From Lithospermum erythrorhizon (taxonomy: Eukaryota; Streptophyta; Magnoliopsida; Boraginales; Boraginaceae), in the NCBI GenBank assembly GCA_019722365.1, contig JADFUC010002431.1, positions 930,001 through 994,000 of the forward strand: DNA of 64,000 nucleotides, given 5' to 3'. Both the position numbers and the translations under genes were made by a program. Below, one piece after another: positions 12,750 to 24,764 of the stretch. A model generated the notes under the pieces. It had not been told where the DNA came from. It made no database searches and saw only the letters and a program-made list of their open reading frames with translations. How positions within the stretch are numbered: the stretch's first letter is position 1; every line of letters starts with the position of its first letter.

Positions 12750-14225
12750 TCAGCGATCTGGGGATTCTGGGGTTAAATCCCAGGCGCGCAGTGCGTTCAA
12801 GTTAGGAGAAAATAATAGGGTTCACAAAATTCCAAGAGATCATATATTAATTTTAGGTTAAAATTAAGGGTTTACGTTAAATATACAATTTCGCCATAAT
12901 AAGGTGTCAGAAAGATGCGGAACTAGAGTAATGGAAGCGAGGGAATATCGAGTCGATAAATAAATTCATTCTTGACCTAAAACCTCGAAATAGGTGCCCG
13001 ACTCCGTATTTCTTGGAGGAAGCAAGTCGTAAAATATCCGGCCGGTCGGATCGTACGCAAAGTGATAGTCGAATCATTGATCCGCAAAGCGAACGACCAA
13101 TCGGAATCAAGCGAAAGCCTATAAAATATCCACATACTTTTAAGTTGATCATAAGTTGAAGTGGAAAAGCTAAAGACGAAAATTGCGAGAAAGCTACGAA
13201 GAAAAAGATCGTAAAGACACGAAACGCCTCGGACTTGAAAGATTGAAAGGAAAGCGCTCTAGGACACACGAAGCACCAAATAGGCGCTTAAAACTGCTCC
13301 CGAGGAAAATGGACAATCAAGTCTCAACAAATAAAGTGCTTCCCTCCCAGACAGGTTAGAAACACGCTAATGGCTCTACGGTGTCGAATCCGGAGAAAGG
13401 ATCAGAGTTGAAGCCCACCTCACCATACCCCGAATAAATCTGACCCGCGAGGAAGTGGACAATCCGGGTCTCCTACAAGTGAAAGCGTCCGGTCACAATA
13501 AGCTACGGGAAACACATTTCTTGAAGCCCACTACATTATTCAGATCAGGGAGAGGATCAAGGCTGATGGAAGCCACCTCTTCACAGTGAATCACCGTGCT
13601 TGGAACATGTCGGGGAGGGGTGGACCGTCCAGCGTGAGGCGGTGCCCACTCGACCTCGAGTCGAATAAAGAGAGTAGGATCAAACTCTGAAGCCCATAAC
13701 AAAATTGACATGAGATGAAGACGCTGGGCCCATTGTTCTGAAGAATTGACCGAAGGCATAAAGGTTCGTTAAAGTCCCTTGCTGTCGAGCCAAAGAGGGT
13801 CGATCATTTAATAGCCCCACGTAACCAGCAAGAGGGCTGAGCATCCCGGCGCCCACGGCTGTCGAAGTCGAAGGCGTCCAATTTCGGCTGGTAGCCTCTT
13901 TTTATCGATCAGCGGAGAGGTCGAGTCACACTAAATCTGACCCATTATGTCAAGGATCGAGTTAGAACTATTGATCGAGTCCATACAACCACAAGGATCA
14001 AGGGTGCTCAGCAGTTGAACTCTCTCTAATTAAAATACAGTCACACCGTCCAGTCAGGTGCATATCGACTTAAGACTCGAAGTAACATTTCGAGTCCATA
14101 TCGAGTAGTATATAAATGACGTCAGCCATGCAGTAAAATAGTGAATACCCCAATCCGTTTGATAAGTATTCTTTTATGCAAGGGAAAGGATTTAAAAATT
14201 TTATTATTCGTCTTGTATAAATAAT
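12750..14225 (+). repeat. 3' LTR of the gypsy element
   Basis: Direct repeat of 3499-5014. Aligning blocks are AAAATAATAGGGTTCA near 12812, AAGTTGATCATAAGTTGAAG at about 13143, and CCGTTTGATAAGTATTC near 14155. A TATA-like box (CCTATAAAATATCC) is at about 13118-13131. It ends in AT-rich sequence near 14.2 kb. The exact terminus cannot be set by eye. Confidence 0.75.
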
Positions 14226-14281
14226 AAATTTTTTCTTGTATTCTATATTCTAAAAGTCATTGATATAATTCATCTAGTGGT

Positions 14282-14404
14282 ATGTATAAGTCTTTTGAGA
14301 GAAAAAAAAAATCAAATTTACTATATGAATATTATTTCTTCTAAATTATATTGTCAACTATTTGAAAGAGAACACTTTCCAAATAATTGGGATGGAAGGA
14401 GTAT
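14282..14404. mobile_element. Possible end of a Stowaway-like MITE
   Basis: The sequence at about 14379-14404 (AATTGGGATGGAAGGAGTA) matches the terminal inverted repeat of Stowaway-type MITEs (CTCCNTCCGTCCCAAATT, reverse-complemented). The opposite terminus was not clearly found, so this is probably a truncated copy. Confidence 0.4.
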
Positions 14405-17400
14405 TTCCTAGACGTTTAATTAATTGCTTCATTTAGTTCAATAACGAATACTCAAATGATGATAGATAAGAACACATGATATAAAGTCCCAATAACTTTG
14501 CTTTGGGTTAATACCATAATGGGAATAATAACAACTTTGTGAGGCGTCGCCACGTGAGATAAGCGTATGTAGTTAATTGGTGAAATAGGAACCACGTCGT
14601 ATATCAATCAAGTGTCCTATCAAGTTATTATTGACACTTGGTCACTCCAAATACAACAAAACATGCTTGAATAAAAATACGAGGAAAGTAAATAACCACG
14701 AGAGAGAAATGGCCAGCAGGTTAAATTACGATATAACGCCCCCTAGATGCGGGGAGCGACACCACTTGAGAGAACTTCCCTATGATGAAGAAATTACATG
14801 GATGAACTTATATGAATGCTCCATGCCTTCGGCTGAAACTTTCTCGAATAGCTTCTAAGGCCCCAAGATCGACTTTATGCTTATATAGCGTCCAATATTC
14901 TCCCGGTGTCGTTACAAAAGCTACCGATGATTGTTACAACGTGGTGTTTATAAATAAACATGCATTAGTTAGAGATTAGAGATTTCTTAACACACATGAA
15001 CCTACAATAAATGCTTTTTGTTTGCTACCGAGTATCTGAAAATTCTTTATAGAAAGAAAATAATATGAGGTGCGCTTGATTCTTGATATAAAATAACTTT
15101 TATAATAATGTAGGCTCTTTTGGGGCTTTGGTCTTCAATTAGGTAAGGTATTTGATATGAAGATACAAAACATTCCATAAACACGTGAGGTCGACCGACT
15201 CCGTGGCTTGCACTTATCATAACAATTTGATCTTAGAGAATATCTTTTTGAGATGTACAAATCATCGAAGATCTTTATAGCGCCAAATCTTGAATCGCCT
15301 CTTTGCAAGTGAGATATCGAGCCTCTTGTTTAACACTTGGTCGTAGATAAATAACTATCCGTGCCAACGGTCAAATGTCGGTGTTATAACAACCGCGGTT
15401 GTTTTAAAAAAACTTGATCAGCAATCACGCACCCCTTACTAATGAAATGGAATTATTTAAACAATTTCTGCAACTTTCAATCATATTCGGAGTATATCCT
15501 AAAATAGCTATGTTTGAATGATGAACACTTTTCTTAACGAAACGATAGATATAGTATGTAGATAATCTCAATATTATTAAATGTGAAATAAATCATATTC
15601 TGAGTCCATTTTGAATATCATGAAAATTAATCATGGGATGCTTTCAATTGATCCAGAGACCCACTTAAAAGTTTTCCTTTTAATTCATCTAGTGCTCCTT
15701 ATGAGAGTGAACCCATTTTCCATAATTGAAAGGTGATGAGGGTATTGATAAACATCTATTCTTTAGCAAGTTAACTATGTTATTACAGCCGATCACTCGT
15801 TGTTGTGCTATTATCCCTTGTGAGTCCCGTTTAAGGCTTACAAAATTTAAGTAGCATAGTTGTACAAATTTAGTAAGCATGGTACAAGTGGTGTGCTTTC
15901 ACATATGATTAGTAAAAGCATTAACCATTCCTTCTAATTACATTCTGATGTGTTAGTTAATAAGAAAAAAAATGTGAAATACCTTAATGCCTGTTTTATA
16001 TGAATGTCGTCAGATCAAATATGATAGTTATAAATGATCAAACGATTATATATTATATAGCATGATGCTTATAGAATACGTAATAACTTAGCATGCTTGA
16101 GACTCAAATAAAAATATCCTATATGTTTTCCTAGCGTTTTCCCTTGTGTTTTTAAATACTCTAATTATAATTTGAGATAATTTTCTTGTTTCAATTACAA
16201 GAAGGAACCTTGCTCATCTTCTATGTAATGTGTTATTGTATAATTGTAACGCACTAACTTAAATTTCTGCTTAGATAAGTGTTGTCTAAACTACCGTTAC
16301 TCAACTAGACAAATTAGACAAACGGTTTGTAAGTATACGTATAGATCTCACTTATATATAGAGCTTAACTTACATAGCACTTCATAACCATTGTGTATAA
16401 TATATATTCCATATTGCCGTGCATGTAGTGAACAATATACGGAGTATTATATTATTCATCTTAATCTACGTTTAGTTTCTTGTCTGAAATCTTATTATCA
16501 TTTTTATAATAAATTTTTCATATTTAAAGATATGTATTCAAATTAAATATTGTATATAAAAAGAGCAAATCAAAATAAATGTTGTATATGATAAAAAAAA
16601 TTGATATAAATAAAATTTATTGGATGACAACCAAATGTAAAAACAAACAATTATGTTACAAAATCAATGGCATGAAATTGGTCGATCAATCTTGTTCCAG
16701 CTCTAATGAATGAATTTGGGTAATAATTATTATAAATTTTCTAAAATTAAAGTCTTCGAATCGTGTGAACTGTTTTTGCCAGCTTAAGTGCCACTTCCCG
16801 AAAAATGATCATTCTCGATGAATGCATGCCGGATGAGGTAAATTAACGGGATGCGTTAGAGGCTATAGTTTTATCATGACTTTAGGTCGAGCCACGTCCG
16901 CGTGAAGGCAAGGCATAAATCGGTGCGGGCGATGTGGTATATGCGACTCAAAGCTTCCCGACCCGTTGAGTTATGCCCAGGTTCTAATTCCGTTCCCCGA
17001 TTATATATAGAGTGGATATGTACATTGCTCAGCGTAAATTTTAATTTGTTTCTGTTGAAATTCAATTTATATTGGATTAAAAAATTATATTATGCCCATG
17101 TGATTACATAAACATCAAGTTCAGACAAAGTAACTTATAATGTATTACTTATTGGTTCTCGTGCCCAATATGAGGGTTATGAGTTATTGTTAGATCTTTC
17201 GTAAGTTATTTATAATAGTGTCGGTCCTATAATTATTAATAGGACCGTTCTCGGTATGAATAGGCTAAATATAATGGTGAATTGAATCTCAGTCCGAGGC
17301 TTTCAGGTTATTTCATATATCTATAATGAGCGGGCCGGGACTAATTTTCATGCCCAATAATTTGGTTACTTTTAATGTGGTCCAACTGATTTTCTTACCA

Positions 17401-17880
17401 CTTGGTTAAGGATTTTCAATGTTAAAAGATATTTATTTATGAAAGAAATAGACCAGTGATAGGCGATGAATCATGCTTGCGTGTTATTGGTGTTAATTCT
17501 ATCTCCATACGGCTTGCTTTTCCATAACAACAAAAATGAGATAAATGTTCACAAAGATTAGAATGCATCTTAAAGTGTTGCAAGAACCATAGATATAAAA
17601 AGGGGAATTAATAAAAACTGATTTTAAATGAAAACCCATATTAAAAATGTCAAAAATTGCCATGTGACAAGCACATGACGGGTCTAAATTGAGATTTAAG
17701 AGGTAAATTAATTACTTTTTAAAGATTCATATAATTAAATAACATTAATTAGAATATATGATTTGATGTATTATAAGTATTGGCCTCAGCTAAATCCTCA
17801 ATCCATAATTTTAATCCATGCCAAACATCCTTTCAAAAATATAATGTATTTTAATAATATAAATTGTAACAATCAAATCA
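14405..17880. other. Intergenic DNA, no gene seen
   Basis: AT-rich sequence with GC-richer islands near 14.7, 15.2-15.4 and 16.9 kb. These islands look like eroded transposon pieces but match nothing I can name. Frames at 14631-14858, 15689-15880 and 16902-17111 have no recognisable domain. Confidence 0.5.
17222..17247. repeat. Perfect 9-bp-stem hairpin
   Basis: CGGTCCTAT, an 8-base AT spacer, then ATAGGACCG. It could form a small stem-loop. It lies in intergenic repeat-rich DNA and has no evident gene partner. Confidence 0.7.
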
Positions 17881-19754
17881 AATTAGTGTTACTTTCATCC
17901 AGTAGTGTCTATCGAACCGGGCTGGTAAGAGTCGAACCGAGATTAGGCCCGTTATCCTGAATTACAGGGGCAGGATTTTTAGCAGATCGGTCAGGATAGT
18001 CGGCTAAAAAATTCTTGAATGCTATTCGGTTCGAGGCCGAGTGGATGGGGGCAGCCGTGATGCAATTGAAAAAAGTGCCAGCTAAACCCGACTACAGCTT
18101 TGTTTAGTTGGGATTAAACGGTATCACGTTAAACATAAACGTGGTACCGTTTATTGCTAAAAACAACAACATAATGTTATTATTAGGCTCAATTAAAGTA
18201 CAATTGGTCAATTTATTCTTATTAAGCACAATTAAAGTCCTTTGTAAAATGAAATAACGATTTATTAAATTAGGATATGAGTTTATCTTCGTGTGGTTAG
18301 GGCTTTACATAGAAGCAACAAGATTGATAGGTTTTCTCCACCAGCAATCACCAGACAACAAATCACGATCATCCAATTCACGTTCGATCATTGTGGTGGC
18401 TTTGAGCGTTCTGAAATTAAGCATAGGTTATGTTGTAGCATTCGAGAAATTCCGCCACCAAATCCGTTAAGCGATGCGTTTAGTCCACAATCCCTCGAGC
18501 CCTTCCATTTCCATTTGGACAACAAAATTTGGTCATCAGATAGGCAGTTCTACACATTCATGCTAAAGAAAAAGTTGCTTTGACATCTTAAAACAAATGC
18601 GGGAGGTAAGCGTAGGCACTTCGTTGGATTCATCTAGGATCACCTTGAAAAATCTCTTATACGGCACTCCAACTGGAATTATTTCTCTTCAAGGCATAGT
18701 GAACAATATGCTAAGAAACAGTTGTAAATTGATTAAGTTGATAGTTGTGATTATCGGTTTCGAAAATGATCTGTTTATAGATCAAGAAAAATGCGTTTTG
18801 AACCTTTTACGCTAGAAAGCAGGTACCACGTTCCTCATGATTTCCTTTCATGATGCGATTAGTTCAACCCCAGTAGCTTATTTAATGTTGCTTGAAGAGA
18901 GGCATATGATTGAAGAATGAGATGAAGAGCGAGATATATGGCTGGTCGATGTGATGAAGAAGCCGAGGAGGAGAGGATGTTGAGCGAGATAGCTGACGAT
19001 GAAGATCCATATGGGTGGGATGCGCCTTTCGATCAGAGGATATTTAGCATTTAGCTCCCTCCGCGCGGCGTCACATTAAGATTTAGGATGGTGCCCGTCT
19101 CTCCACCGGCCCCTCATTGATGCTGACGCGGTCATTGAAGAAAGTGAAGAAGCAATATGAATAGATGTGTTTATGTTTTAAATACATGAACTTATAGTTC
19201 TTGAACAATGTTTTCATTTATGTATTTTGATGTTTTGAGCAGTTACTTGACATGTATGTTTGCACTTGTTGATTGAAGCTTAGTTTGTTGAGCGTTTGAA
19301 CAATGTTTATGTTACTAGTGTTATGTTTTAACTATGTTTGTCGTGCGGCTTTAAATATGTTATTTCGCTAGTTTGTTATGTTGTGAATGTTTTTAAGCGA
19401 TTTTAGTGTTAGTTTGTATGTTGTCAGCATTATTTGGCAATTTATGGTGTAGATGTGTTAGGAAAACACATAGTAAAGATGTTATTATTTTACATTCATA
19501 TTATAGTTTTAAAACTTTAATGGATACGGATCTCGAATCTTTACAAATTGTCTGAAAGCAAATAAATAAAATTCAAAATTTTACAAGTGTACCTTTTGGT
19601 CGATCAAACCAAAGGGATTTTAGGAGAGAAGGGATTTTTGATTTCTTGCAAACTAAAAATATGAGAAAAAATATTATTGCCAATTATTATTTGATCATAC
19701 CATTTAAGTGATAACACACATGAGAGTTTTAAGGAACCTAATGTACTAAAACTC
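17881..19754. other. Probable old transposon-derived region
   Basis: GC-richer blocks at 17.9-18.1 and 18.9-19.1 kb stand out from AT-rich flanks. The frames at 18293-18583 and 18597-18815, plus an acidic stretch near 18920-19060 (DEDPYGWD-like), look like a broken protein-coding region, but I cannot assign a family. A degraded transposase is possible, not shown. Confidence 0.35.
18116..18152. repeat. Imperfect 37-bp palindrome
   Basis: AAACGGTATCACGTT and AACGTGGTACCGTTT flank a short AT spacer and pair with one mismatch. This is a strong local hairpin inside probable transposon-derived DNA. Confidence 0.7.
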
Positions 19755-19845
19755 CAGTCTTCCATCCCGAATGGCTAGCCTACCTTCGGTCCTAAGGGCA
19801 GGAGTTCGAGCCTTGTGGCTCGATTTTAGATCCAGATGTTTCCTT
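19755..19845 (+). repeat. tRNA-like (SINE head or tRNA relic) sequence
   Basis: ATGGCTAGCCTACC resembles a pol III A box, and GGAGTTCGAGCC about 30 bases later resembles a B box (GGTTCGANNC). Spacing fits a tRNA-derived SINE head. No complete cloverleaf is visible, so this is not called a tRNA gene. Confidence 0.4.
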
Positions 19846-20180
19846 CAATTTACTTTAAGTCGGGAAGTTTATAATACATATTATTAAGTAGTTCGGTTTA
19901 TCATATGTGTGTGACCTCTTGGAGTTAAATTAGCTGAAGTAATATATTAAATATTAATATAACGAATATTATATTTGTATATAGATTCTGACCCAGGATT
20001 TCTAGTAAGTGTCATGTCCCTAATGTCGATACTCTTTATTTCCTAAATACTAATTGTCTGAACAATTAATATATATTGAATTTATATGTATATATATGTG
20101 AATATAACTTGAATGATTAAATCAGTTGTAACTACAGAATTGTTCAACGAATGACCCTATGAGATCGTTCTGTATTTCCA
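19845..20180 (+). repeat. Interspersed repeat family, copy 1
   Basis: Aligns with the reverse complement of about 34690-35020. Shared landmarks, in order: ACTTTAA..GGAAGTT(T)ATAATACAT, GTGTGTGACC near 19907, CCCTAATGTCGATAC near 20020, TCCTAAATA.TAATTGT, and ATTATTCAACG-like sequence near 20142. The family is unknown to me. No coding content. Confidence 0.7.
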
Positions 20181-21883
20181 ACAAAAGACTATTTGTATTA
20201 TGTAGGTTTGTCGGGTTTTACGCAGCAAGCGTGAATGCCGTTCACGTTGGAGCGATTTTGCAGCGTACGTTGTAAGAACCGGCCAGAATCTGCCCAAATT
20301 TTGGGTGAAACAAGCCATGCACAGAGTACGATCGGCTGGTCAAAATCGTCGCAACGGACCGAGGTCGTGGGCCCTAATAGGTGGGGTCGAGCCAAATAAA
20401 TGGGCCGGACCGGACTGCCGGTTCCATTAGCCGATCTGCCCATCTACCCAATTTGAATATGGATCTTACAAGTGCCCACGCCCACCTCAGCCCCGAGGAT
20501 AAATGAACTTAAGCCTTGGCAATTGTGGATCATATTTATGGCCGTATGGGGCCAAAAAAGAATACTAAGTTTTTTTCTATTGGTTTTGGTCCGAGCTTGG
20601 TCCAGCTCACCATCTACCTATCTCATGAATCATGATGTAACTGTAATTAAGGATGACCATATCTGAAAAAAATCGAATCGTGCGGAATTTAAGCAGAGTT
20701 GGTTCAATTTTTTAAACGAAACCAATGAGTTTTAGATAATTTGAAAAATCGAAATAGTTTTGCGGTTTATTCGAGCAATAACCTTAGAAGGCGATCATTT
20801 ATATATAATTTATTTTAATTTTATCATATATTTCAAAATAAATATTTAATTATTGTAATATATTGATATTTAGATTGGATTAAAATTTAATATTAAATTT
20901 GGACCATTATTTTAATGAAATCATATTTGTATGACCCATTTAAATTAGACTTGTAAATTGTACGAGTATCAGATTATTAGTTAGTGTCCATGGTTCTTAG
21001 TTAGTAATCATGTTAGCATTCCGTTGAAACTTTTGTATATCTTAGATTTAAAAAGTTTTTATTCTTTACTACGGCAGGTATGGGCTATTTCATGTCAGTT
21101 TTTTAAAGAGCCAGAGTCCTTGTTAAACATTATTTTCTTTTCTTTGGCATATAATGAAGAAGAAAGTGGGCAAGACCAGAGATTGTGAATGAGTTTTAAG
21201 TAGTTGAATTAATTCTTTTGGATTTGTCTTGGTGTATTTATGTTTGTATTAGGCGTTAAAAATTTGTGTTGTTTAACTTTAATACTTATTCGAGGTTGTT
21301 TTGTATAATCCATATATCCAGTAAAAAAACGAATAAAGCACAATCGCATCAGCCGGTCGTCTGTGGCAAAAAATCGGTTATATCGAGCAGAAAAAGCGAA
21401 ATATGCGGTTTGATAAAGCCGCATTCTAAGTGGAACATCGCTAATTGTAATGTTGTTCATCGCTAATTGTCATATTGTAGAATGTGGCCTAACTAATCAG
21501 AAGCAGAGCTCAAGAAAATAGAATAGAACAATCAATGCATGTAGGTATATATATATATGCGTGTAGCATCCTTAAAATTAAAGCTTGTCAGATCACTCTG
21601 ATCTTCCTCCATATCATTCATTACCTATTTTGTTATTATAGCCGGATAAGTACAACCTATAGCTCTTATAATATACTTATCCTCTAAAGCTGATAAGCTA
21701 ATAACTCATCATAGTTTTCTCTTCCAGTTTGAAAAGTTAAAGCTAAGGGGGGGTTACATTATATTATTACAACAATTCAATTTCTCTTCCAGTATTACTA
21801 AGTGAATTATTAATTGTCTAGCCAATCAAGAACAAAGAAAAAAAAAAAAAAAAAAAGAACAAATCCAAAGTCAATATCAATCA
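20181..21883. other. Intergenic DNA and zinc-finger gene upstream region
   Basis: A GC-rich island at about 20200-20470, with GGGCCGGACCGGACTG-like sequence, is probably transposon-derived. From about 20.8 kb the DNA is AT-rich. The last few hundred bases contain TA-rich TATA-like sequence near 21547-21560 and a long A-tract at about 21837-21856 just upstream of the start codon of the downstream gene. The tract probably belongs to the 5' leader. Confidence 0.5.
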
Positions 21884-22468
21884 ATGGCAAGTAGCAAGCA
21901 AAAGCAAATTGAAGAAGACCTTCAAGTGCCAAACTATTTGGACCTCAATCTATCAGCAGACCCTCATTATTATTACAGCAATTCATCATCTGAAAATATT
22001 AATGTTGAAACAGGTATTGATAGTGAGACAAGAAAGGTTTATCCATGTACATATTGCCCAAGGAAGTTCTGCAATTCTAGAGCACTTGGAGGCCATCAAA
22101 ATGCTCATAAAAGAGAGAGGGCCATTACCAAAAGAGGGTCACCATTATTATCATCATTAGCCTCAACAACTATTGGAATTCAAGCCCATTCCTTAATCCA
22201 CAAGCCTCATTATAGTTATCCACCCCCAATAATCGTTGGTTCTCCGTTATATGGCCACTCTGGATGGGATAGAAAGCTCCTTGGTCTTCAACCTTCCGTC
22301 GCACAGTTAGGTATGGAAAGCAATTACATGGGATCATCATCGGAGAGAGGTGGAGTGTTTGATGGCTTTAATCACAAATTTCTACATTCTGTTGACAGAA
22401 GATTCAAGACGGCGAACTGCCAAGATGGTGATGAAGAAGGAAACCTAGACTTATCCCTCAAACTATAG
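21884..22468 (+). CDS. Single C2H2 zinc-finger protein with EAR repression motifs
   Basis: Intronless 194-residue protein. One C2H2 finger occupies about residues 53-77: C55 and C58, then H71 and H75, with the plant-specific helix in the form RALGGHQNAHKRER. Plant single-finger proteins of the ZFP1/3/4/7 type normally carry QALGGH here, so the first residue differs. Two EAR-type leucine motifs are visible: LDLNL at residues 19-23 and DLSLKL at the C-terminus. EAR motifs recruit TOPLESS-type corepressors, so the protein is expected to act in the nucleus as a transcriptional repressor of developmental genes. The first ATG follows an A-rich leader and has no upstream in-frame alternative that extends the homology. 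A polyadenylation-like AATAAA lies about 270 bases past the stop. Length and layout are normal for the group. The target genes are unknown. Confidence 0.93.
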   Translation: MASSKQKQIEEDLQVPNYLDLNLSADPHYYYSNSSSENINVETGIDSETRKVYPCTYCPRKFCNSRALGGHQNAHKRERAITKRGSPLLSSLASTTIGIQAHSLIHKPHYSYPPPIIVGSPLYGHSGWDRKLLGLQPSVAQLGMESNYMGSSSERGGVFDGFNHKFLHSVDRRFKTANCQDGDEEGNLDLSLKL

Positions 22469-22736
22469 GGTGCTGCTGCATGCCCTTGTAAACAATCTCA
22501 TGGGACATTTTTTCTCATTATTATCTTCTATGAAATAATGATAGAAATATTGTCCATTTAGTCTTGAAAAAAGGACTCAGGTACGGTATGATTCGATCCC
22601 CTAATAATTTCCCTTATTTGGAAATATAAATTACTCAGTACGTAGAACTATTTTTGGAAGCCAAATGCATAATTTGCTATTGCAATATCTTGTAAGTATT
22701 GTACATACGTACTACATTATTTTCTCAATAAAACCG

Positions 22737-22742
22737 TATCTA
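22737..22742 (+). other. Candidate poly(A) signal for the zinc-finger gene
   Basis: AATAAA lies about 270 bases after the stop codon, in T-rich sequence typical of plant 3' ends. Plant signals are loose, so the assignment is tentative. Confidence 0.35.
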
Positions 22743-24315
22743 TTCTATAAGTTGTAATAACTGGGTTGAGCTTGTTCTAAATTTAATTATGAACCGTACA
22801 GTTGTGATTAGTTCATTGCTTGTCTCACTAATTATTAGTTGTTATGTTGATTAATTTTGCCCAAATTTATGGTGGTGGTGATGTTTGAATGATTGCATTC
22901 TGCTGAATCCAAGAATATTATATTCCGTATTACTTACATGATGTAAAATGACCAAATCAAGTCATGAAATTTACTGTTTCGATGTGTATATATAATAGTC
23001 GCACTCCGTATTACTCCATATTACTGTAGTTATTATGAGAATGTAAATTCATGGAATCCAAGAATAATGGTGCTATGAAAGAGGAGATGAATAGGGCTGA
23101 GCATCATCAATCATCCATACATAACGAGATATACATCATCATATATATATAAACAATCCTACTGAACCGTACGGCGGCTTATGTATGTGTGTCTCTTAGT
23201 TGACATGATGGGGAGTAGGGATTCTACATTTTATATGCAGTGAAGACATATTATTGCATTATCGCATTTATTGAATTGACTTATTTAATTTCTTGCCATA
23301 TTTATCACTCACATTTATTGTAGACCCAAACCAGAAGTGGAAAATGACATCGACTGTCCAGCCTTAAACATATTGGTACATATATAGGAACGCTTTCGTT
23401 AGGGTTTGATGGGATGCTTGAATTGACTACTATCATTATTTCAATACAAGTCCGGACAACCATGTTTCGTCCTATTATTTGACATCTCCTTGTCAATTTT
23501 CTTGTATGGGAGTACTCTAATTCAATCATGGAAATACATTACCTCAATCAATATTACGTCTCCAAATCGATCACAATTGAAAAGGGGCAAATGTGATGGG
23601 TACCCGAGATGAGGTATAAACTAACATAAGGGGCACATAATAAGTAATTTCACACAGTCGAGCTTTAGAATTAGAGTAATTCAATTTGTTAAAGAAGGAC
23701 CGAAACTTATTGTAAATCCAATCAGTTGTAAATCGTTATCCTGAATCGAAATTCTTTACATTCGATTAGTATAAAATCAGTTTGATTTATCGAGCCTTAT
23801 TGCCCCAAATAGACTCGTTAACGTTAACTAAATAAATAAATACATGACGCACGGCCATAATTGTTAAATATAACTTATCATTAAACGATGCCCTTGCTAT
23901 ATTTTGACATCATATAATTTTTTTCTAATCAATGTTGAAACATCATATTTGTTGAGTATGTATTATTTACCCTAATATAATATTAATATTTTAAATCAAT
24001 AATGTATTTCCAAGTTTTCCTCCTAGATTTTCTCTTCAAAGCCAATCACATACCATTCAAGAAAAGGGAAACTAAAACATCAAATTCCATTGCATGCAAT
24101 GTTTATTACCATACATTTTGTTGATCGTTTCCATTCTTTGTAACAACCAACCTAAGCCCTTCAATTCATCTTCTTTTGACGACATCCCAAAAACAACAAA
24201 GAAGTTAAATATTAAAAGTAGCAAAAAATTCAAGATTCTGCCATCCCCTTAGCTTGCAAGCTCATCAGCATCACTAAACTACGACATTATATTATTATTA
24301 TTATTGTACGTAGAG
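22743..24315. other. Intergenic DNA between zinc-finger and calmodulin-like genes
   Basis: AT-rich, no exon seen. It includes a TATATATATA stretch near 23140 and TACTCCGTA-like 9-mers near 22925-23010. A short ATT repeat at about 24290-24305 lies just upstream of the calmodulin-like gene and may be part of its leader. Confidence 0.5.
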
Positions 24316-24764
24316 ATGGATGCAGATGAGCTTCGACGTGTATTCAATATTCATTCTGTGAGGACGGAAGAATTGAAGAAAAGAAATTGCATGATTCCTT
24401 ACGGAACATAGTAATAAGCATTCCGGACGTAGAATTAATTCAAATGATAGATAAAATCGACGTAAACGGGGACGGATGCGTCGATATAGATGAATTCGGG
24501 GAGTTATATCAATCCATAATGGATGAAAAAGATGAGGAAGAAGACATGAGGGAAGCCTTCAAGGTTTTCGATCGAAACGGAGATGGATTCATTACAGTTG
24601 AGGAATTGAAATCTGTTTTAGCTAGTCTTGGATTGAAGCAAGGTAGAACAGTTGAAGATTGCAGGAAAATGATATTGAAAGTGGATGTTGATGGTGATGG
24701 AATGGTTAATTTTAATGAGTTCAGGAAGATGATGAAAGGGGGTGGATTTGCAGCTCTTTCTTGA
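24316..24764 (+). CDS. Calmodulin-like protein, EF-hand 1 disrupted by frameshift
   Basis: Intronless EF-hand Ca2+ sensor of the plant CML family, resembling the ~150-residue CML3/CML7-type proteins. From the ATG at 24316 the frame begins [12 protein letters not shown], exactly the family start, but then breaks inside the first calcium loop. The remaining frame (continuous from about 24363 to the stop at 24762-24764) carries DGRI and then three intact loops: [24 protein letters not shown] and [12 protein letters not shown], ending GGGFAALS. The lesion is consistent with loss of about 4 bases (or 1) in the EF-1 loop. Without correction, the first frame stops after about 31 residues. An internal ATG at 24444 would allow a 106-residue protein with three EF-hands. 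This is either a real truncating mutation or a sequence error. The family itself is clear; an intact product is not. Confidence 0.8.

Larger units (their letters stand above)
3499..14225 (+). mobile_element. Decayed Ty3/gypsy-type LTR retrotransposon
   Basis: Two direct copies of a sequence of about 1.5 kb (about 3.5-5.0 kb and 12.75-14.2 kb) bracket some 7.7 kb. Just inside the left copy is a primer-binding-site-like sequence. A gag typical of plant Ty3/gypsy elements follows on the + strand at about 5745-6260. It can be read only by changing frame several times. Protease, reverse transcriptase and integrase were not recognised, so pol is either deleted or too eroded. The 3' half contains tandem repeats at 9421-9600 and 10559-10975, a feature known for the 3' regions of several plant gypsy lineages. 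The outer ends are approximate because the LTR termini have diverged, and no target-site duplication was found. Confidence 0.8.

Noticed and set aside
20198..20443. 81-codon minus-strand frame in a GC-rich island
   Set aside because: The island contains GGCCGG/CCGGAC-type words usual in plant repeats; the peptide matches no family I know.
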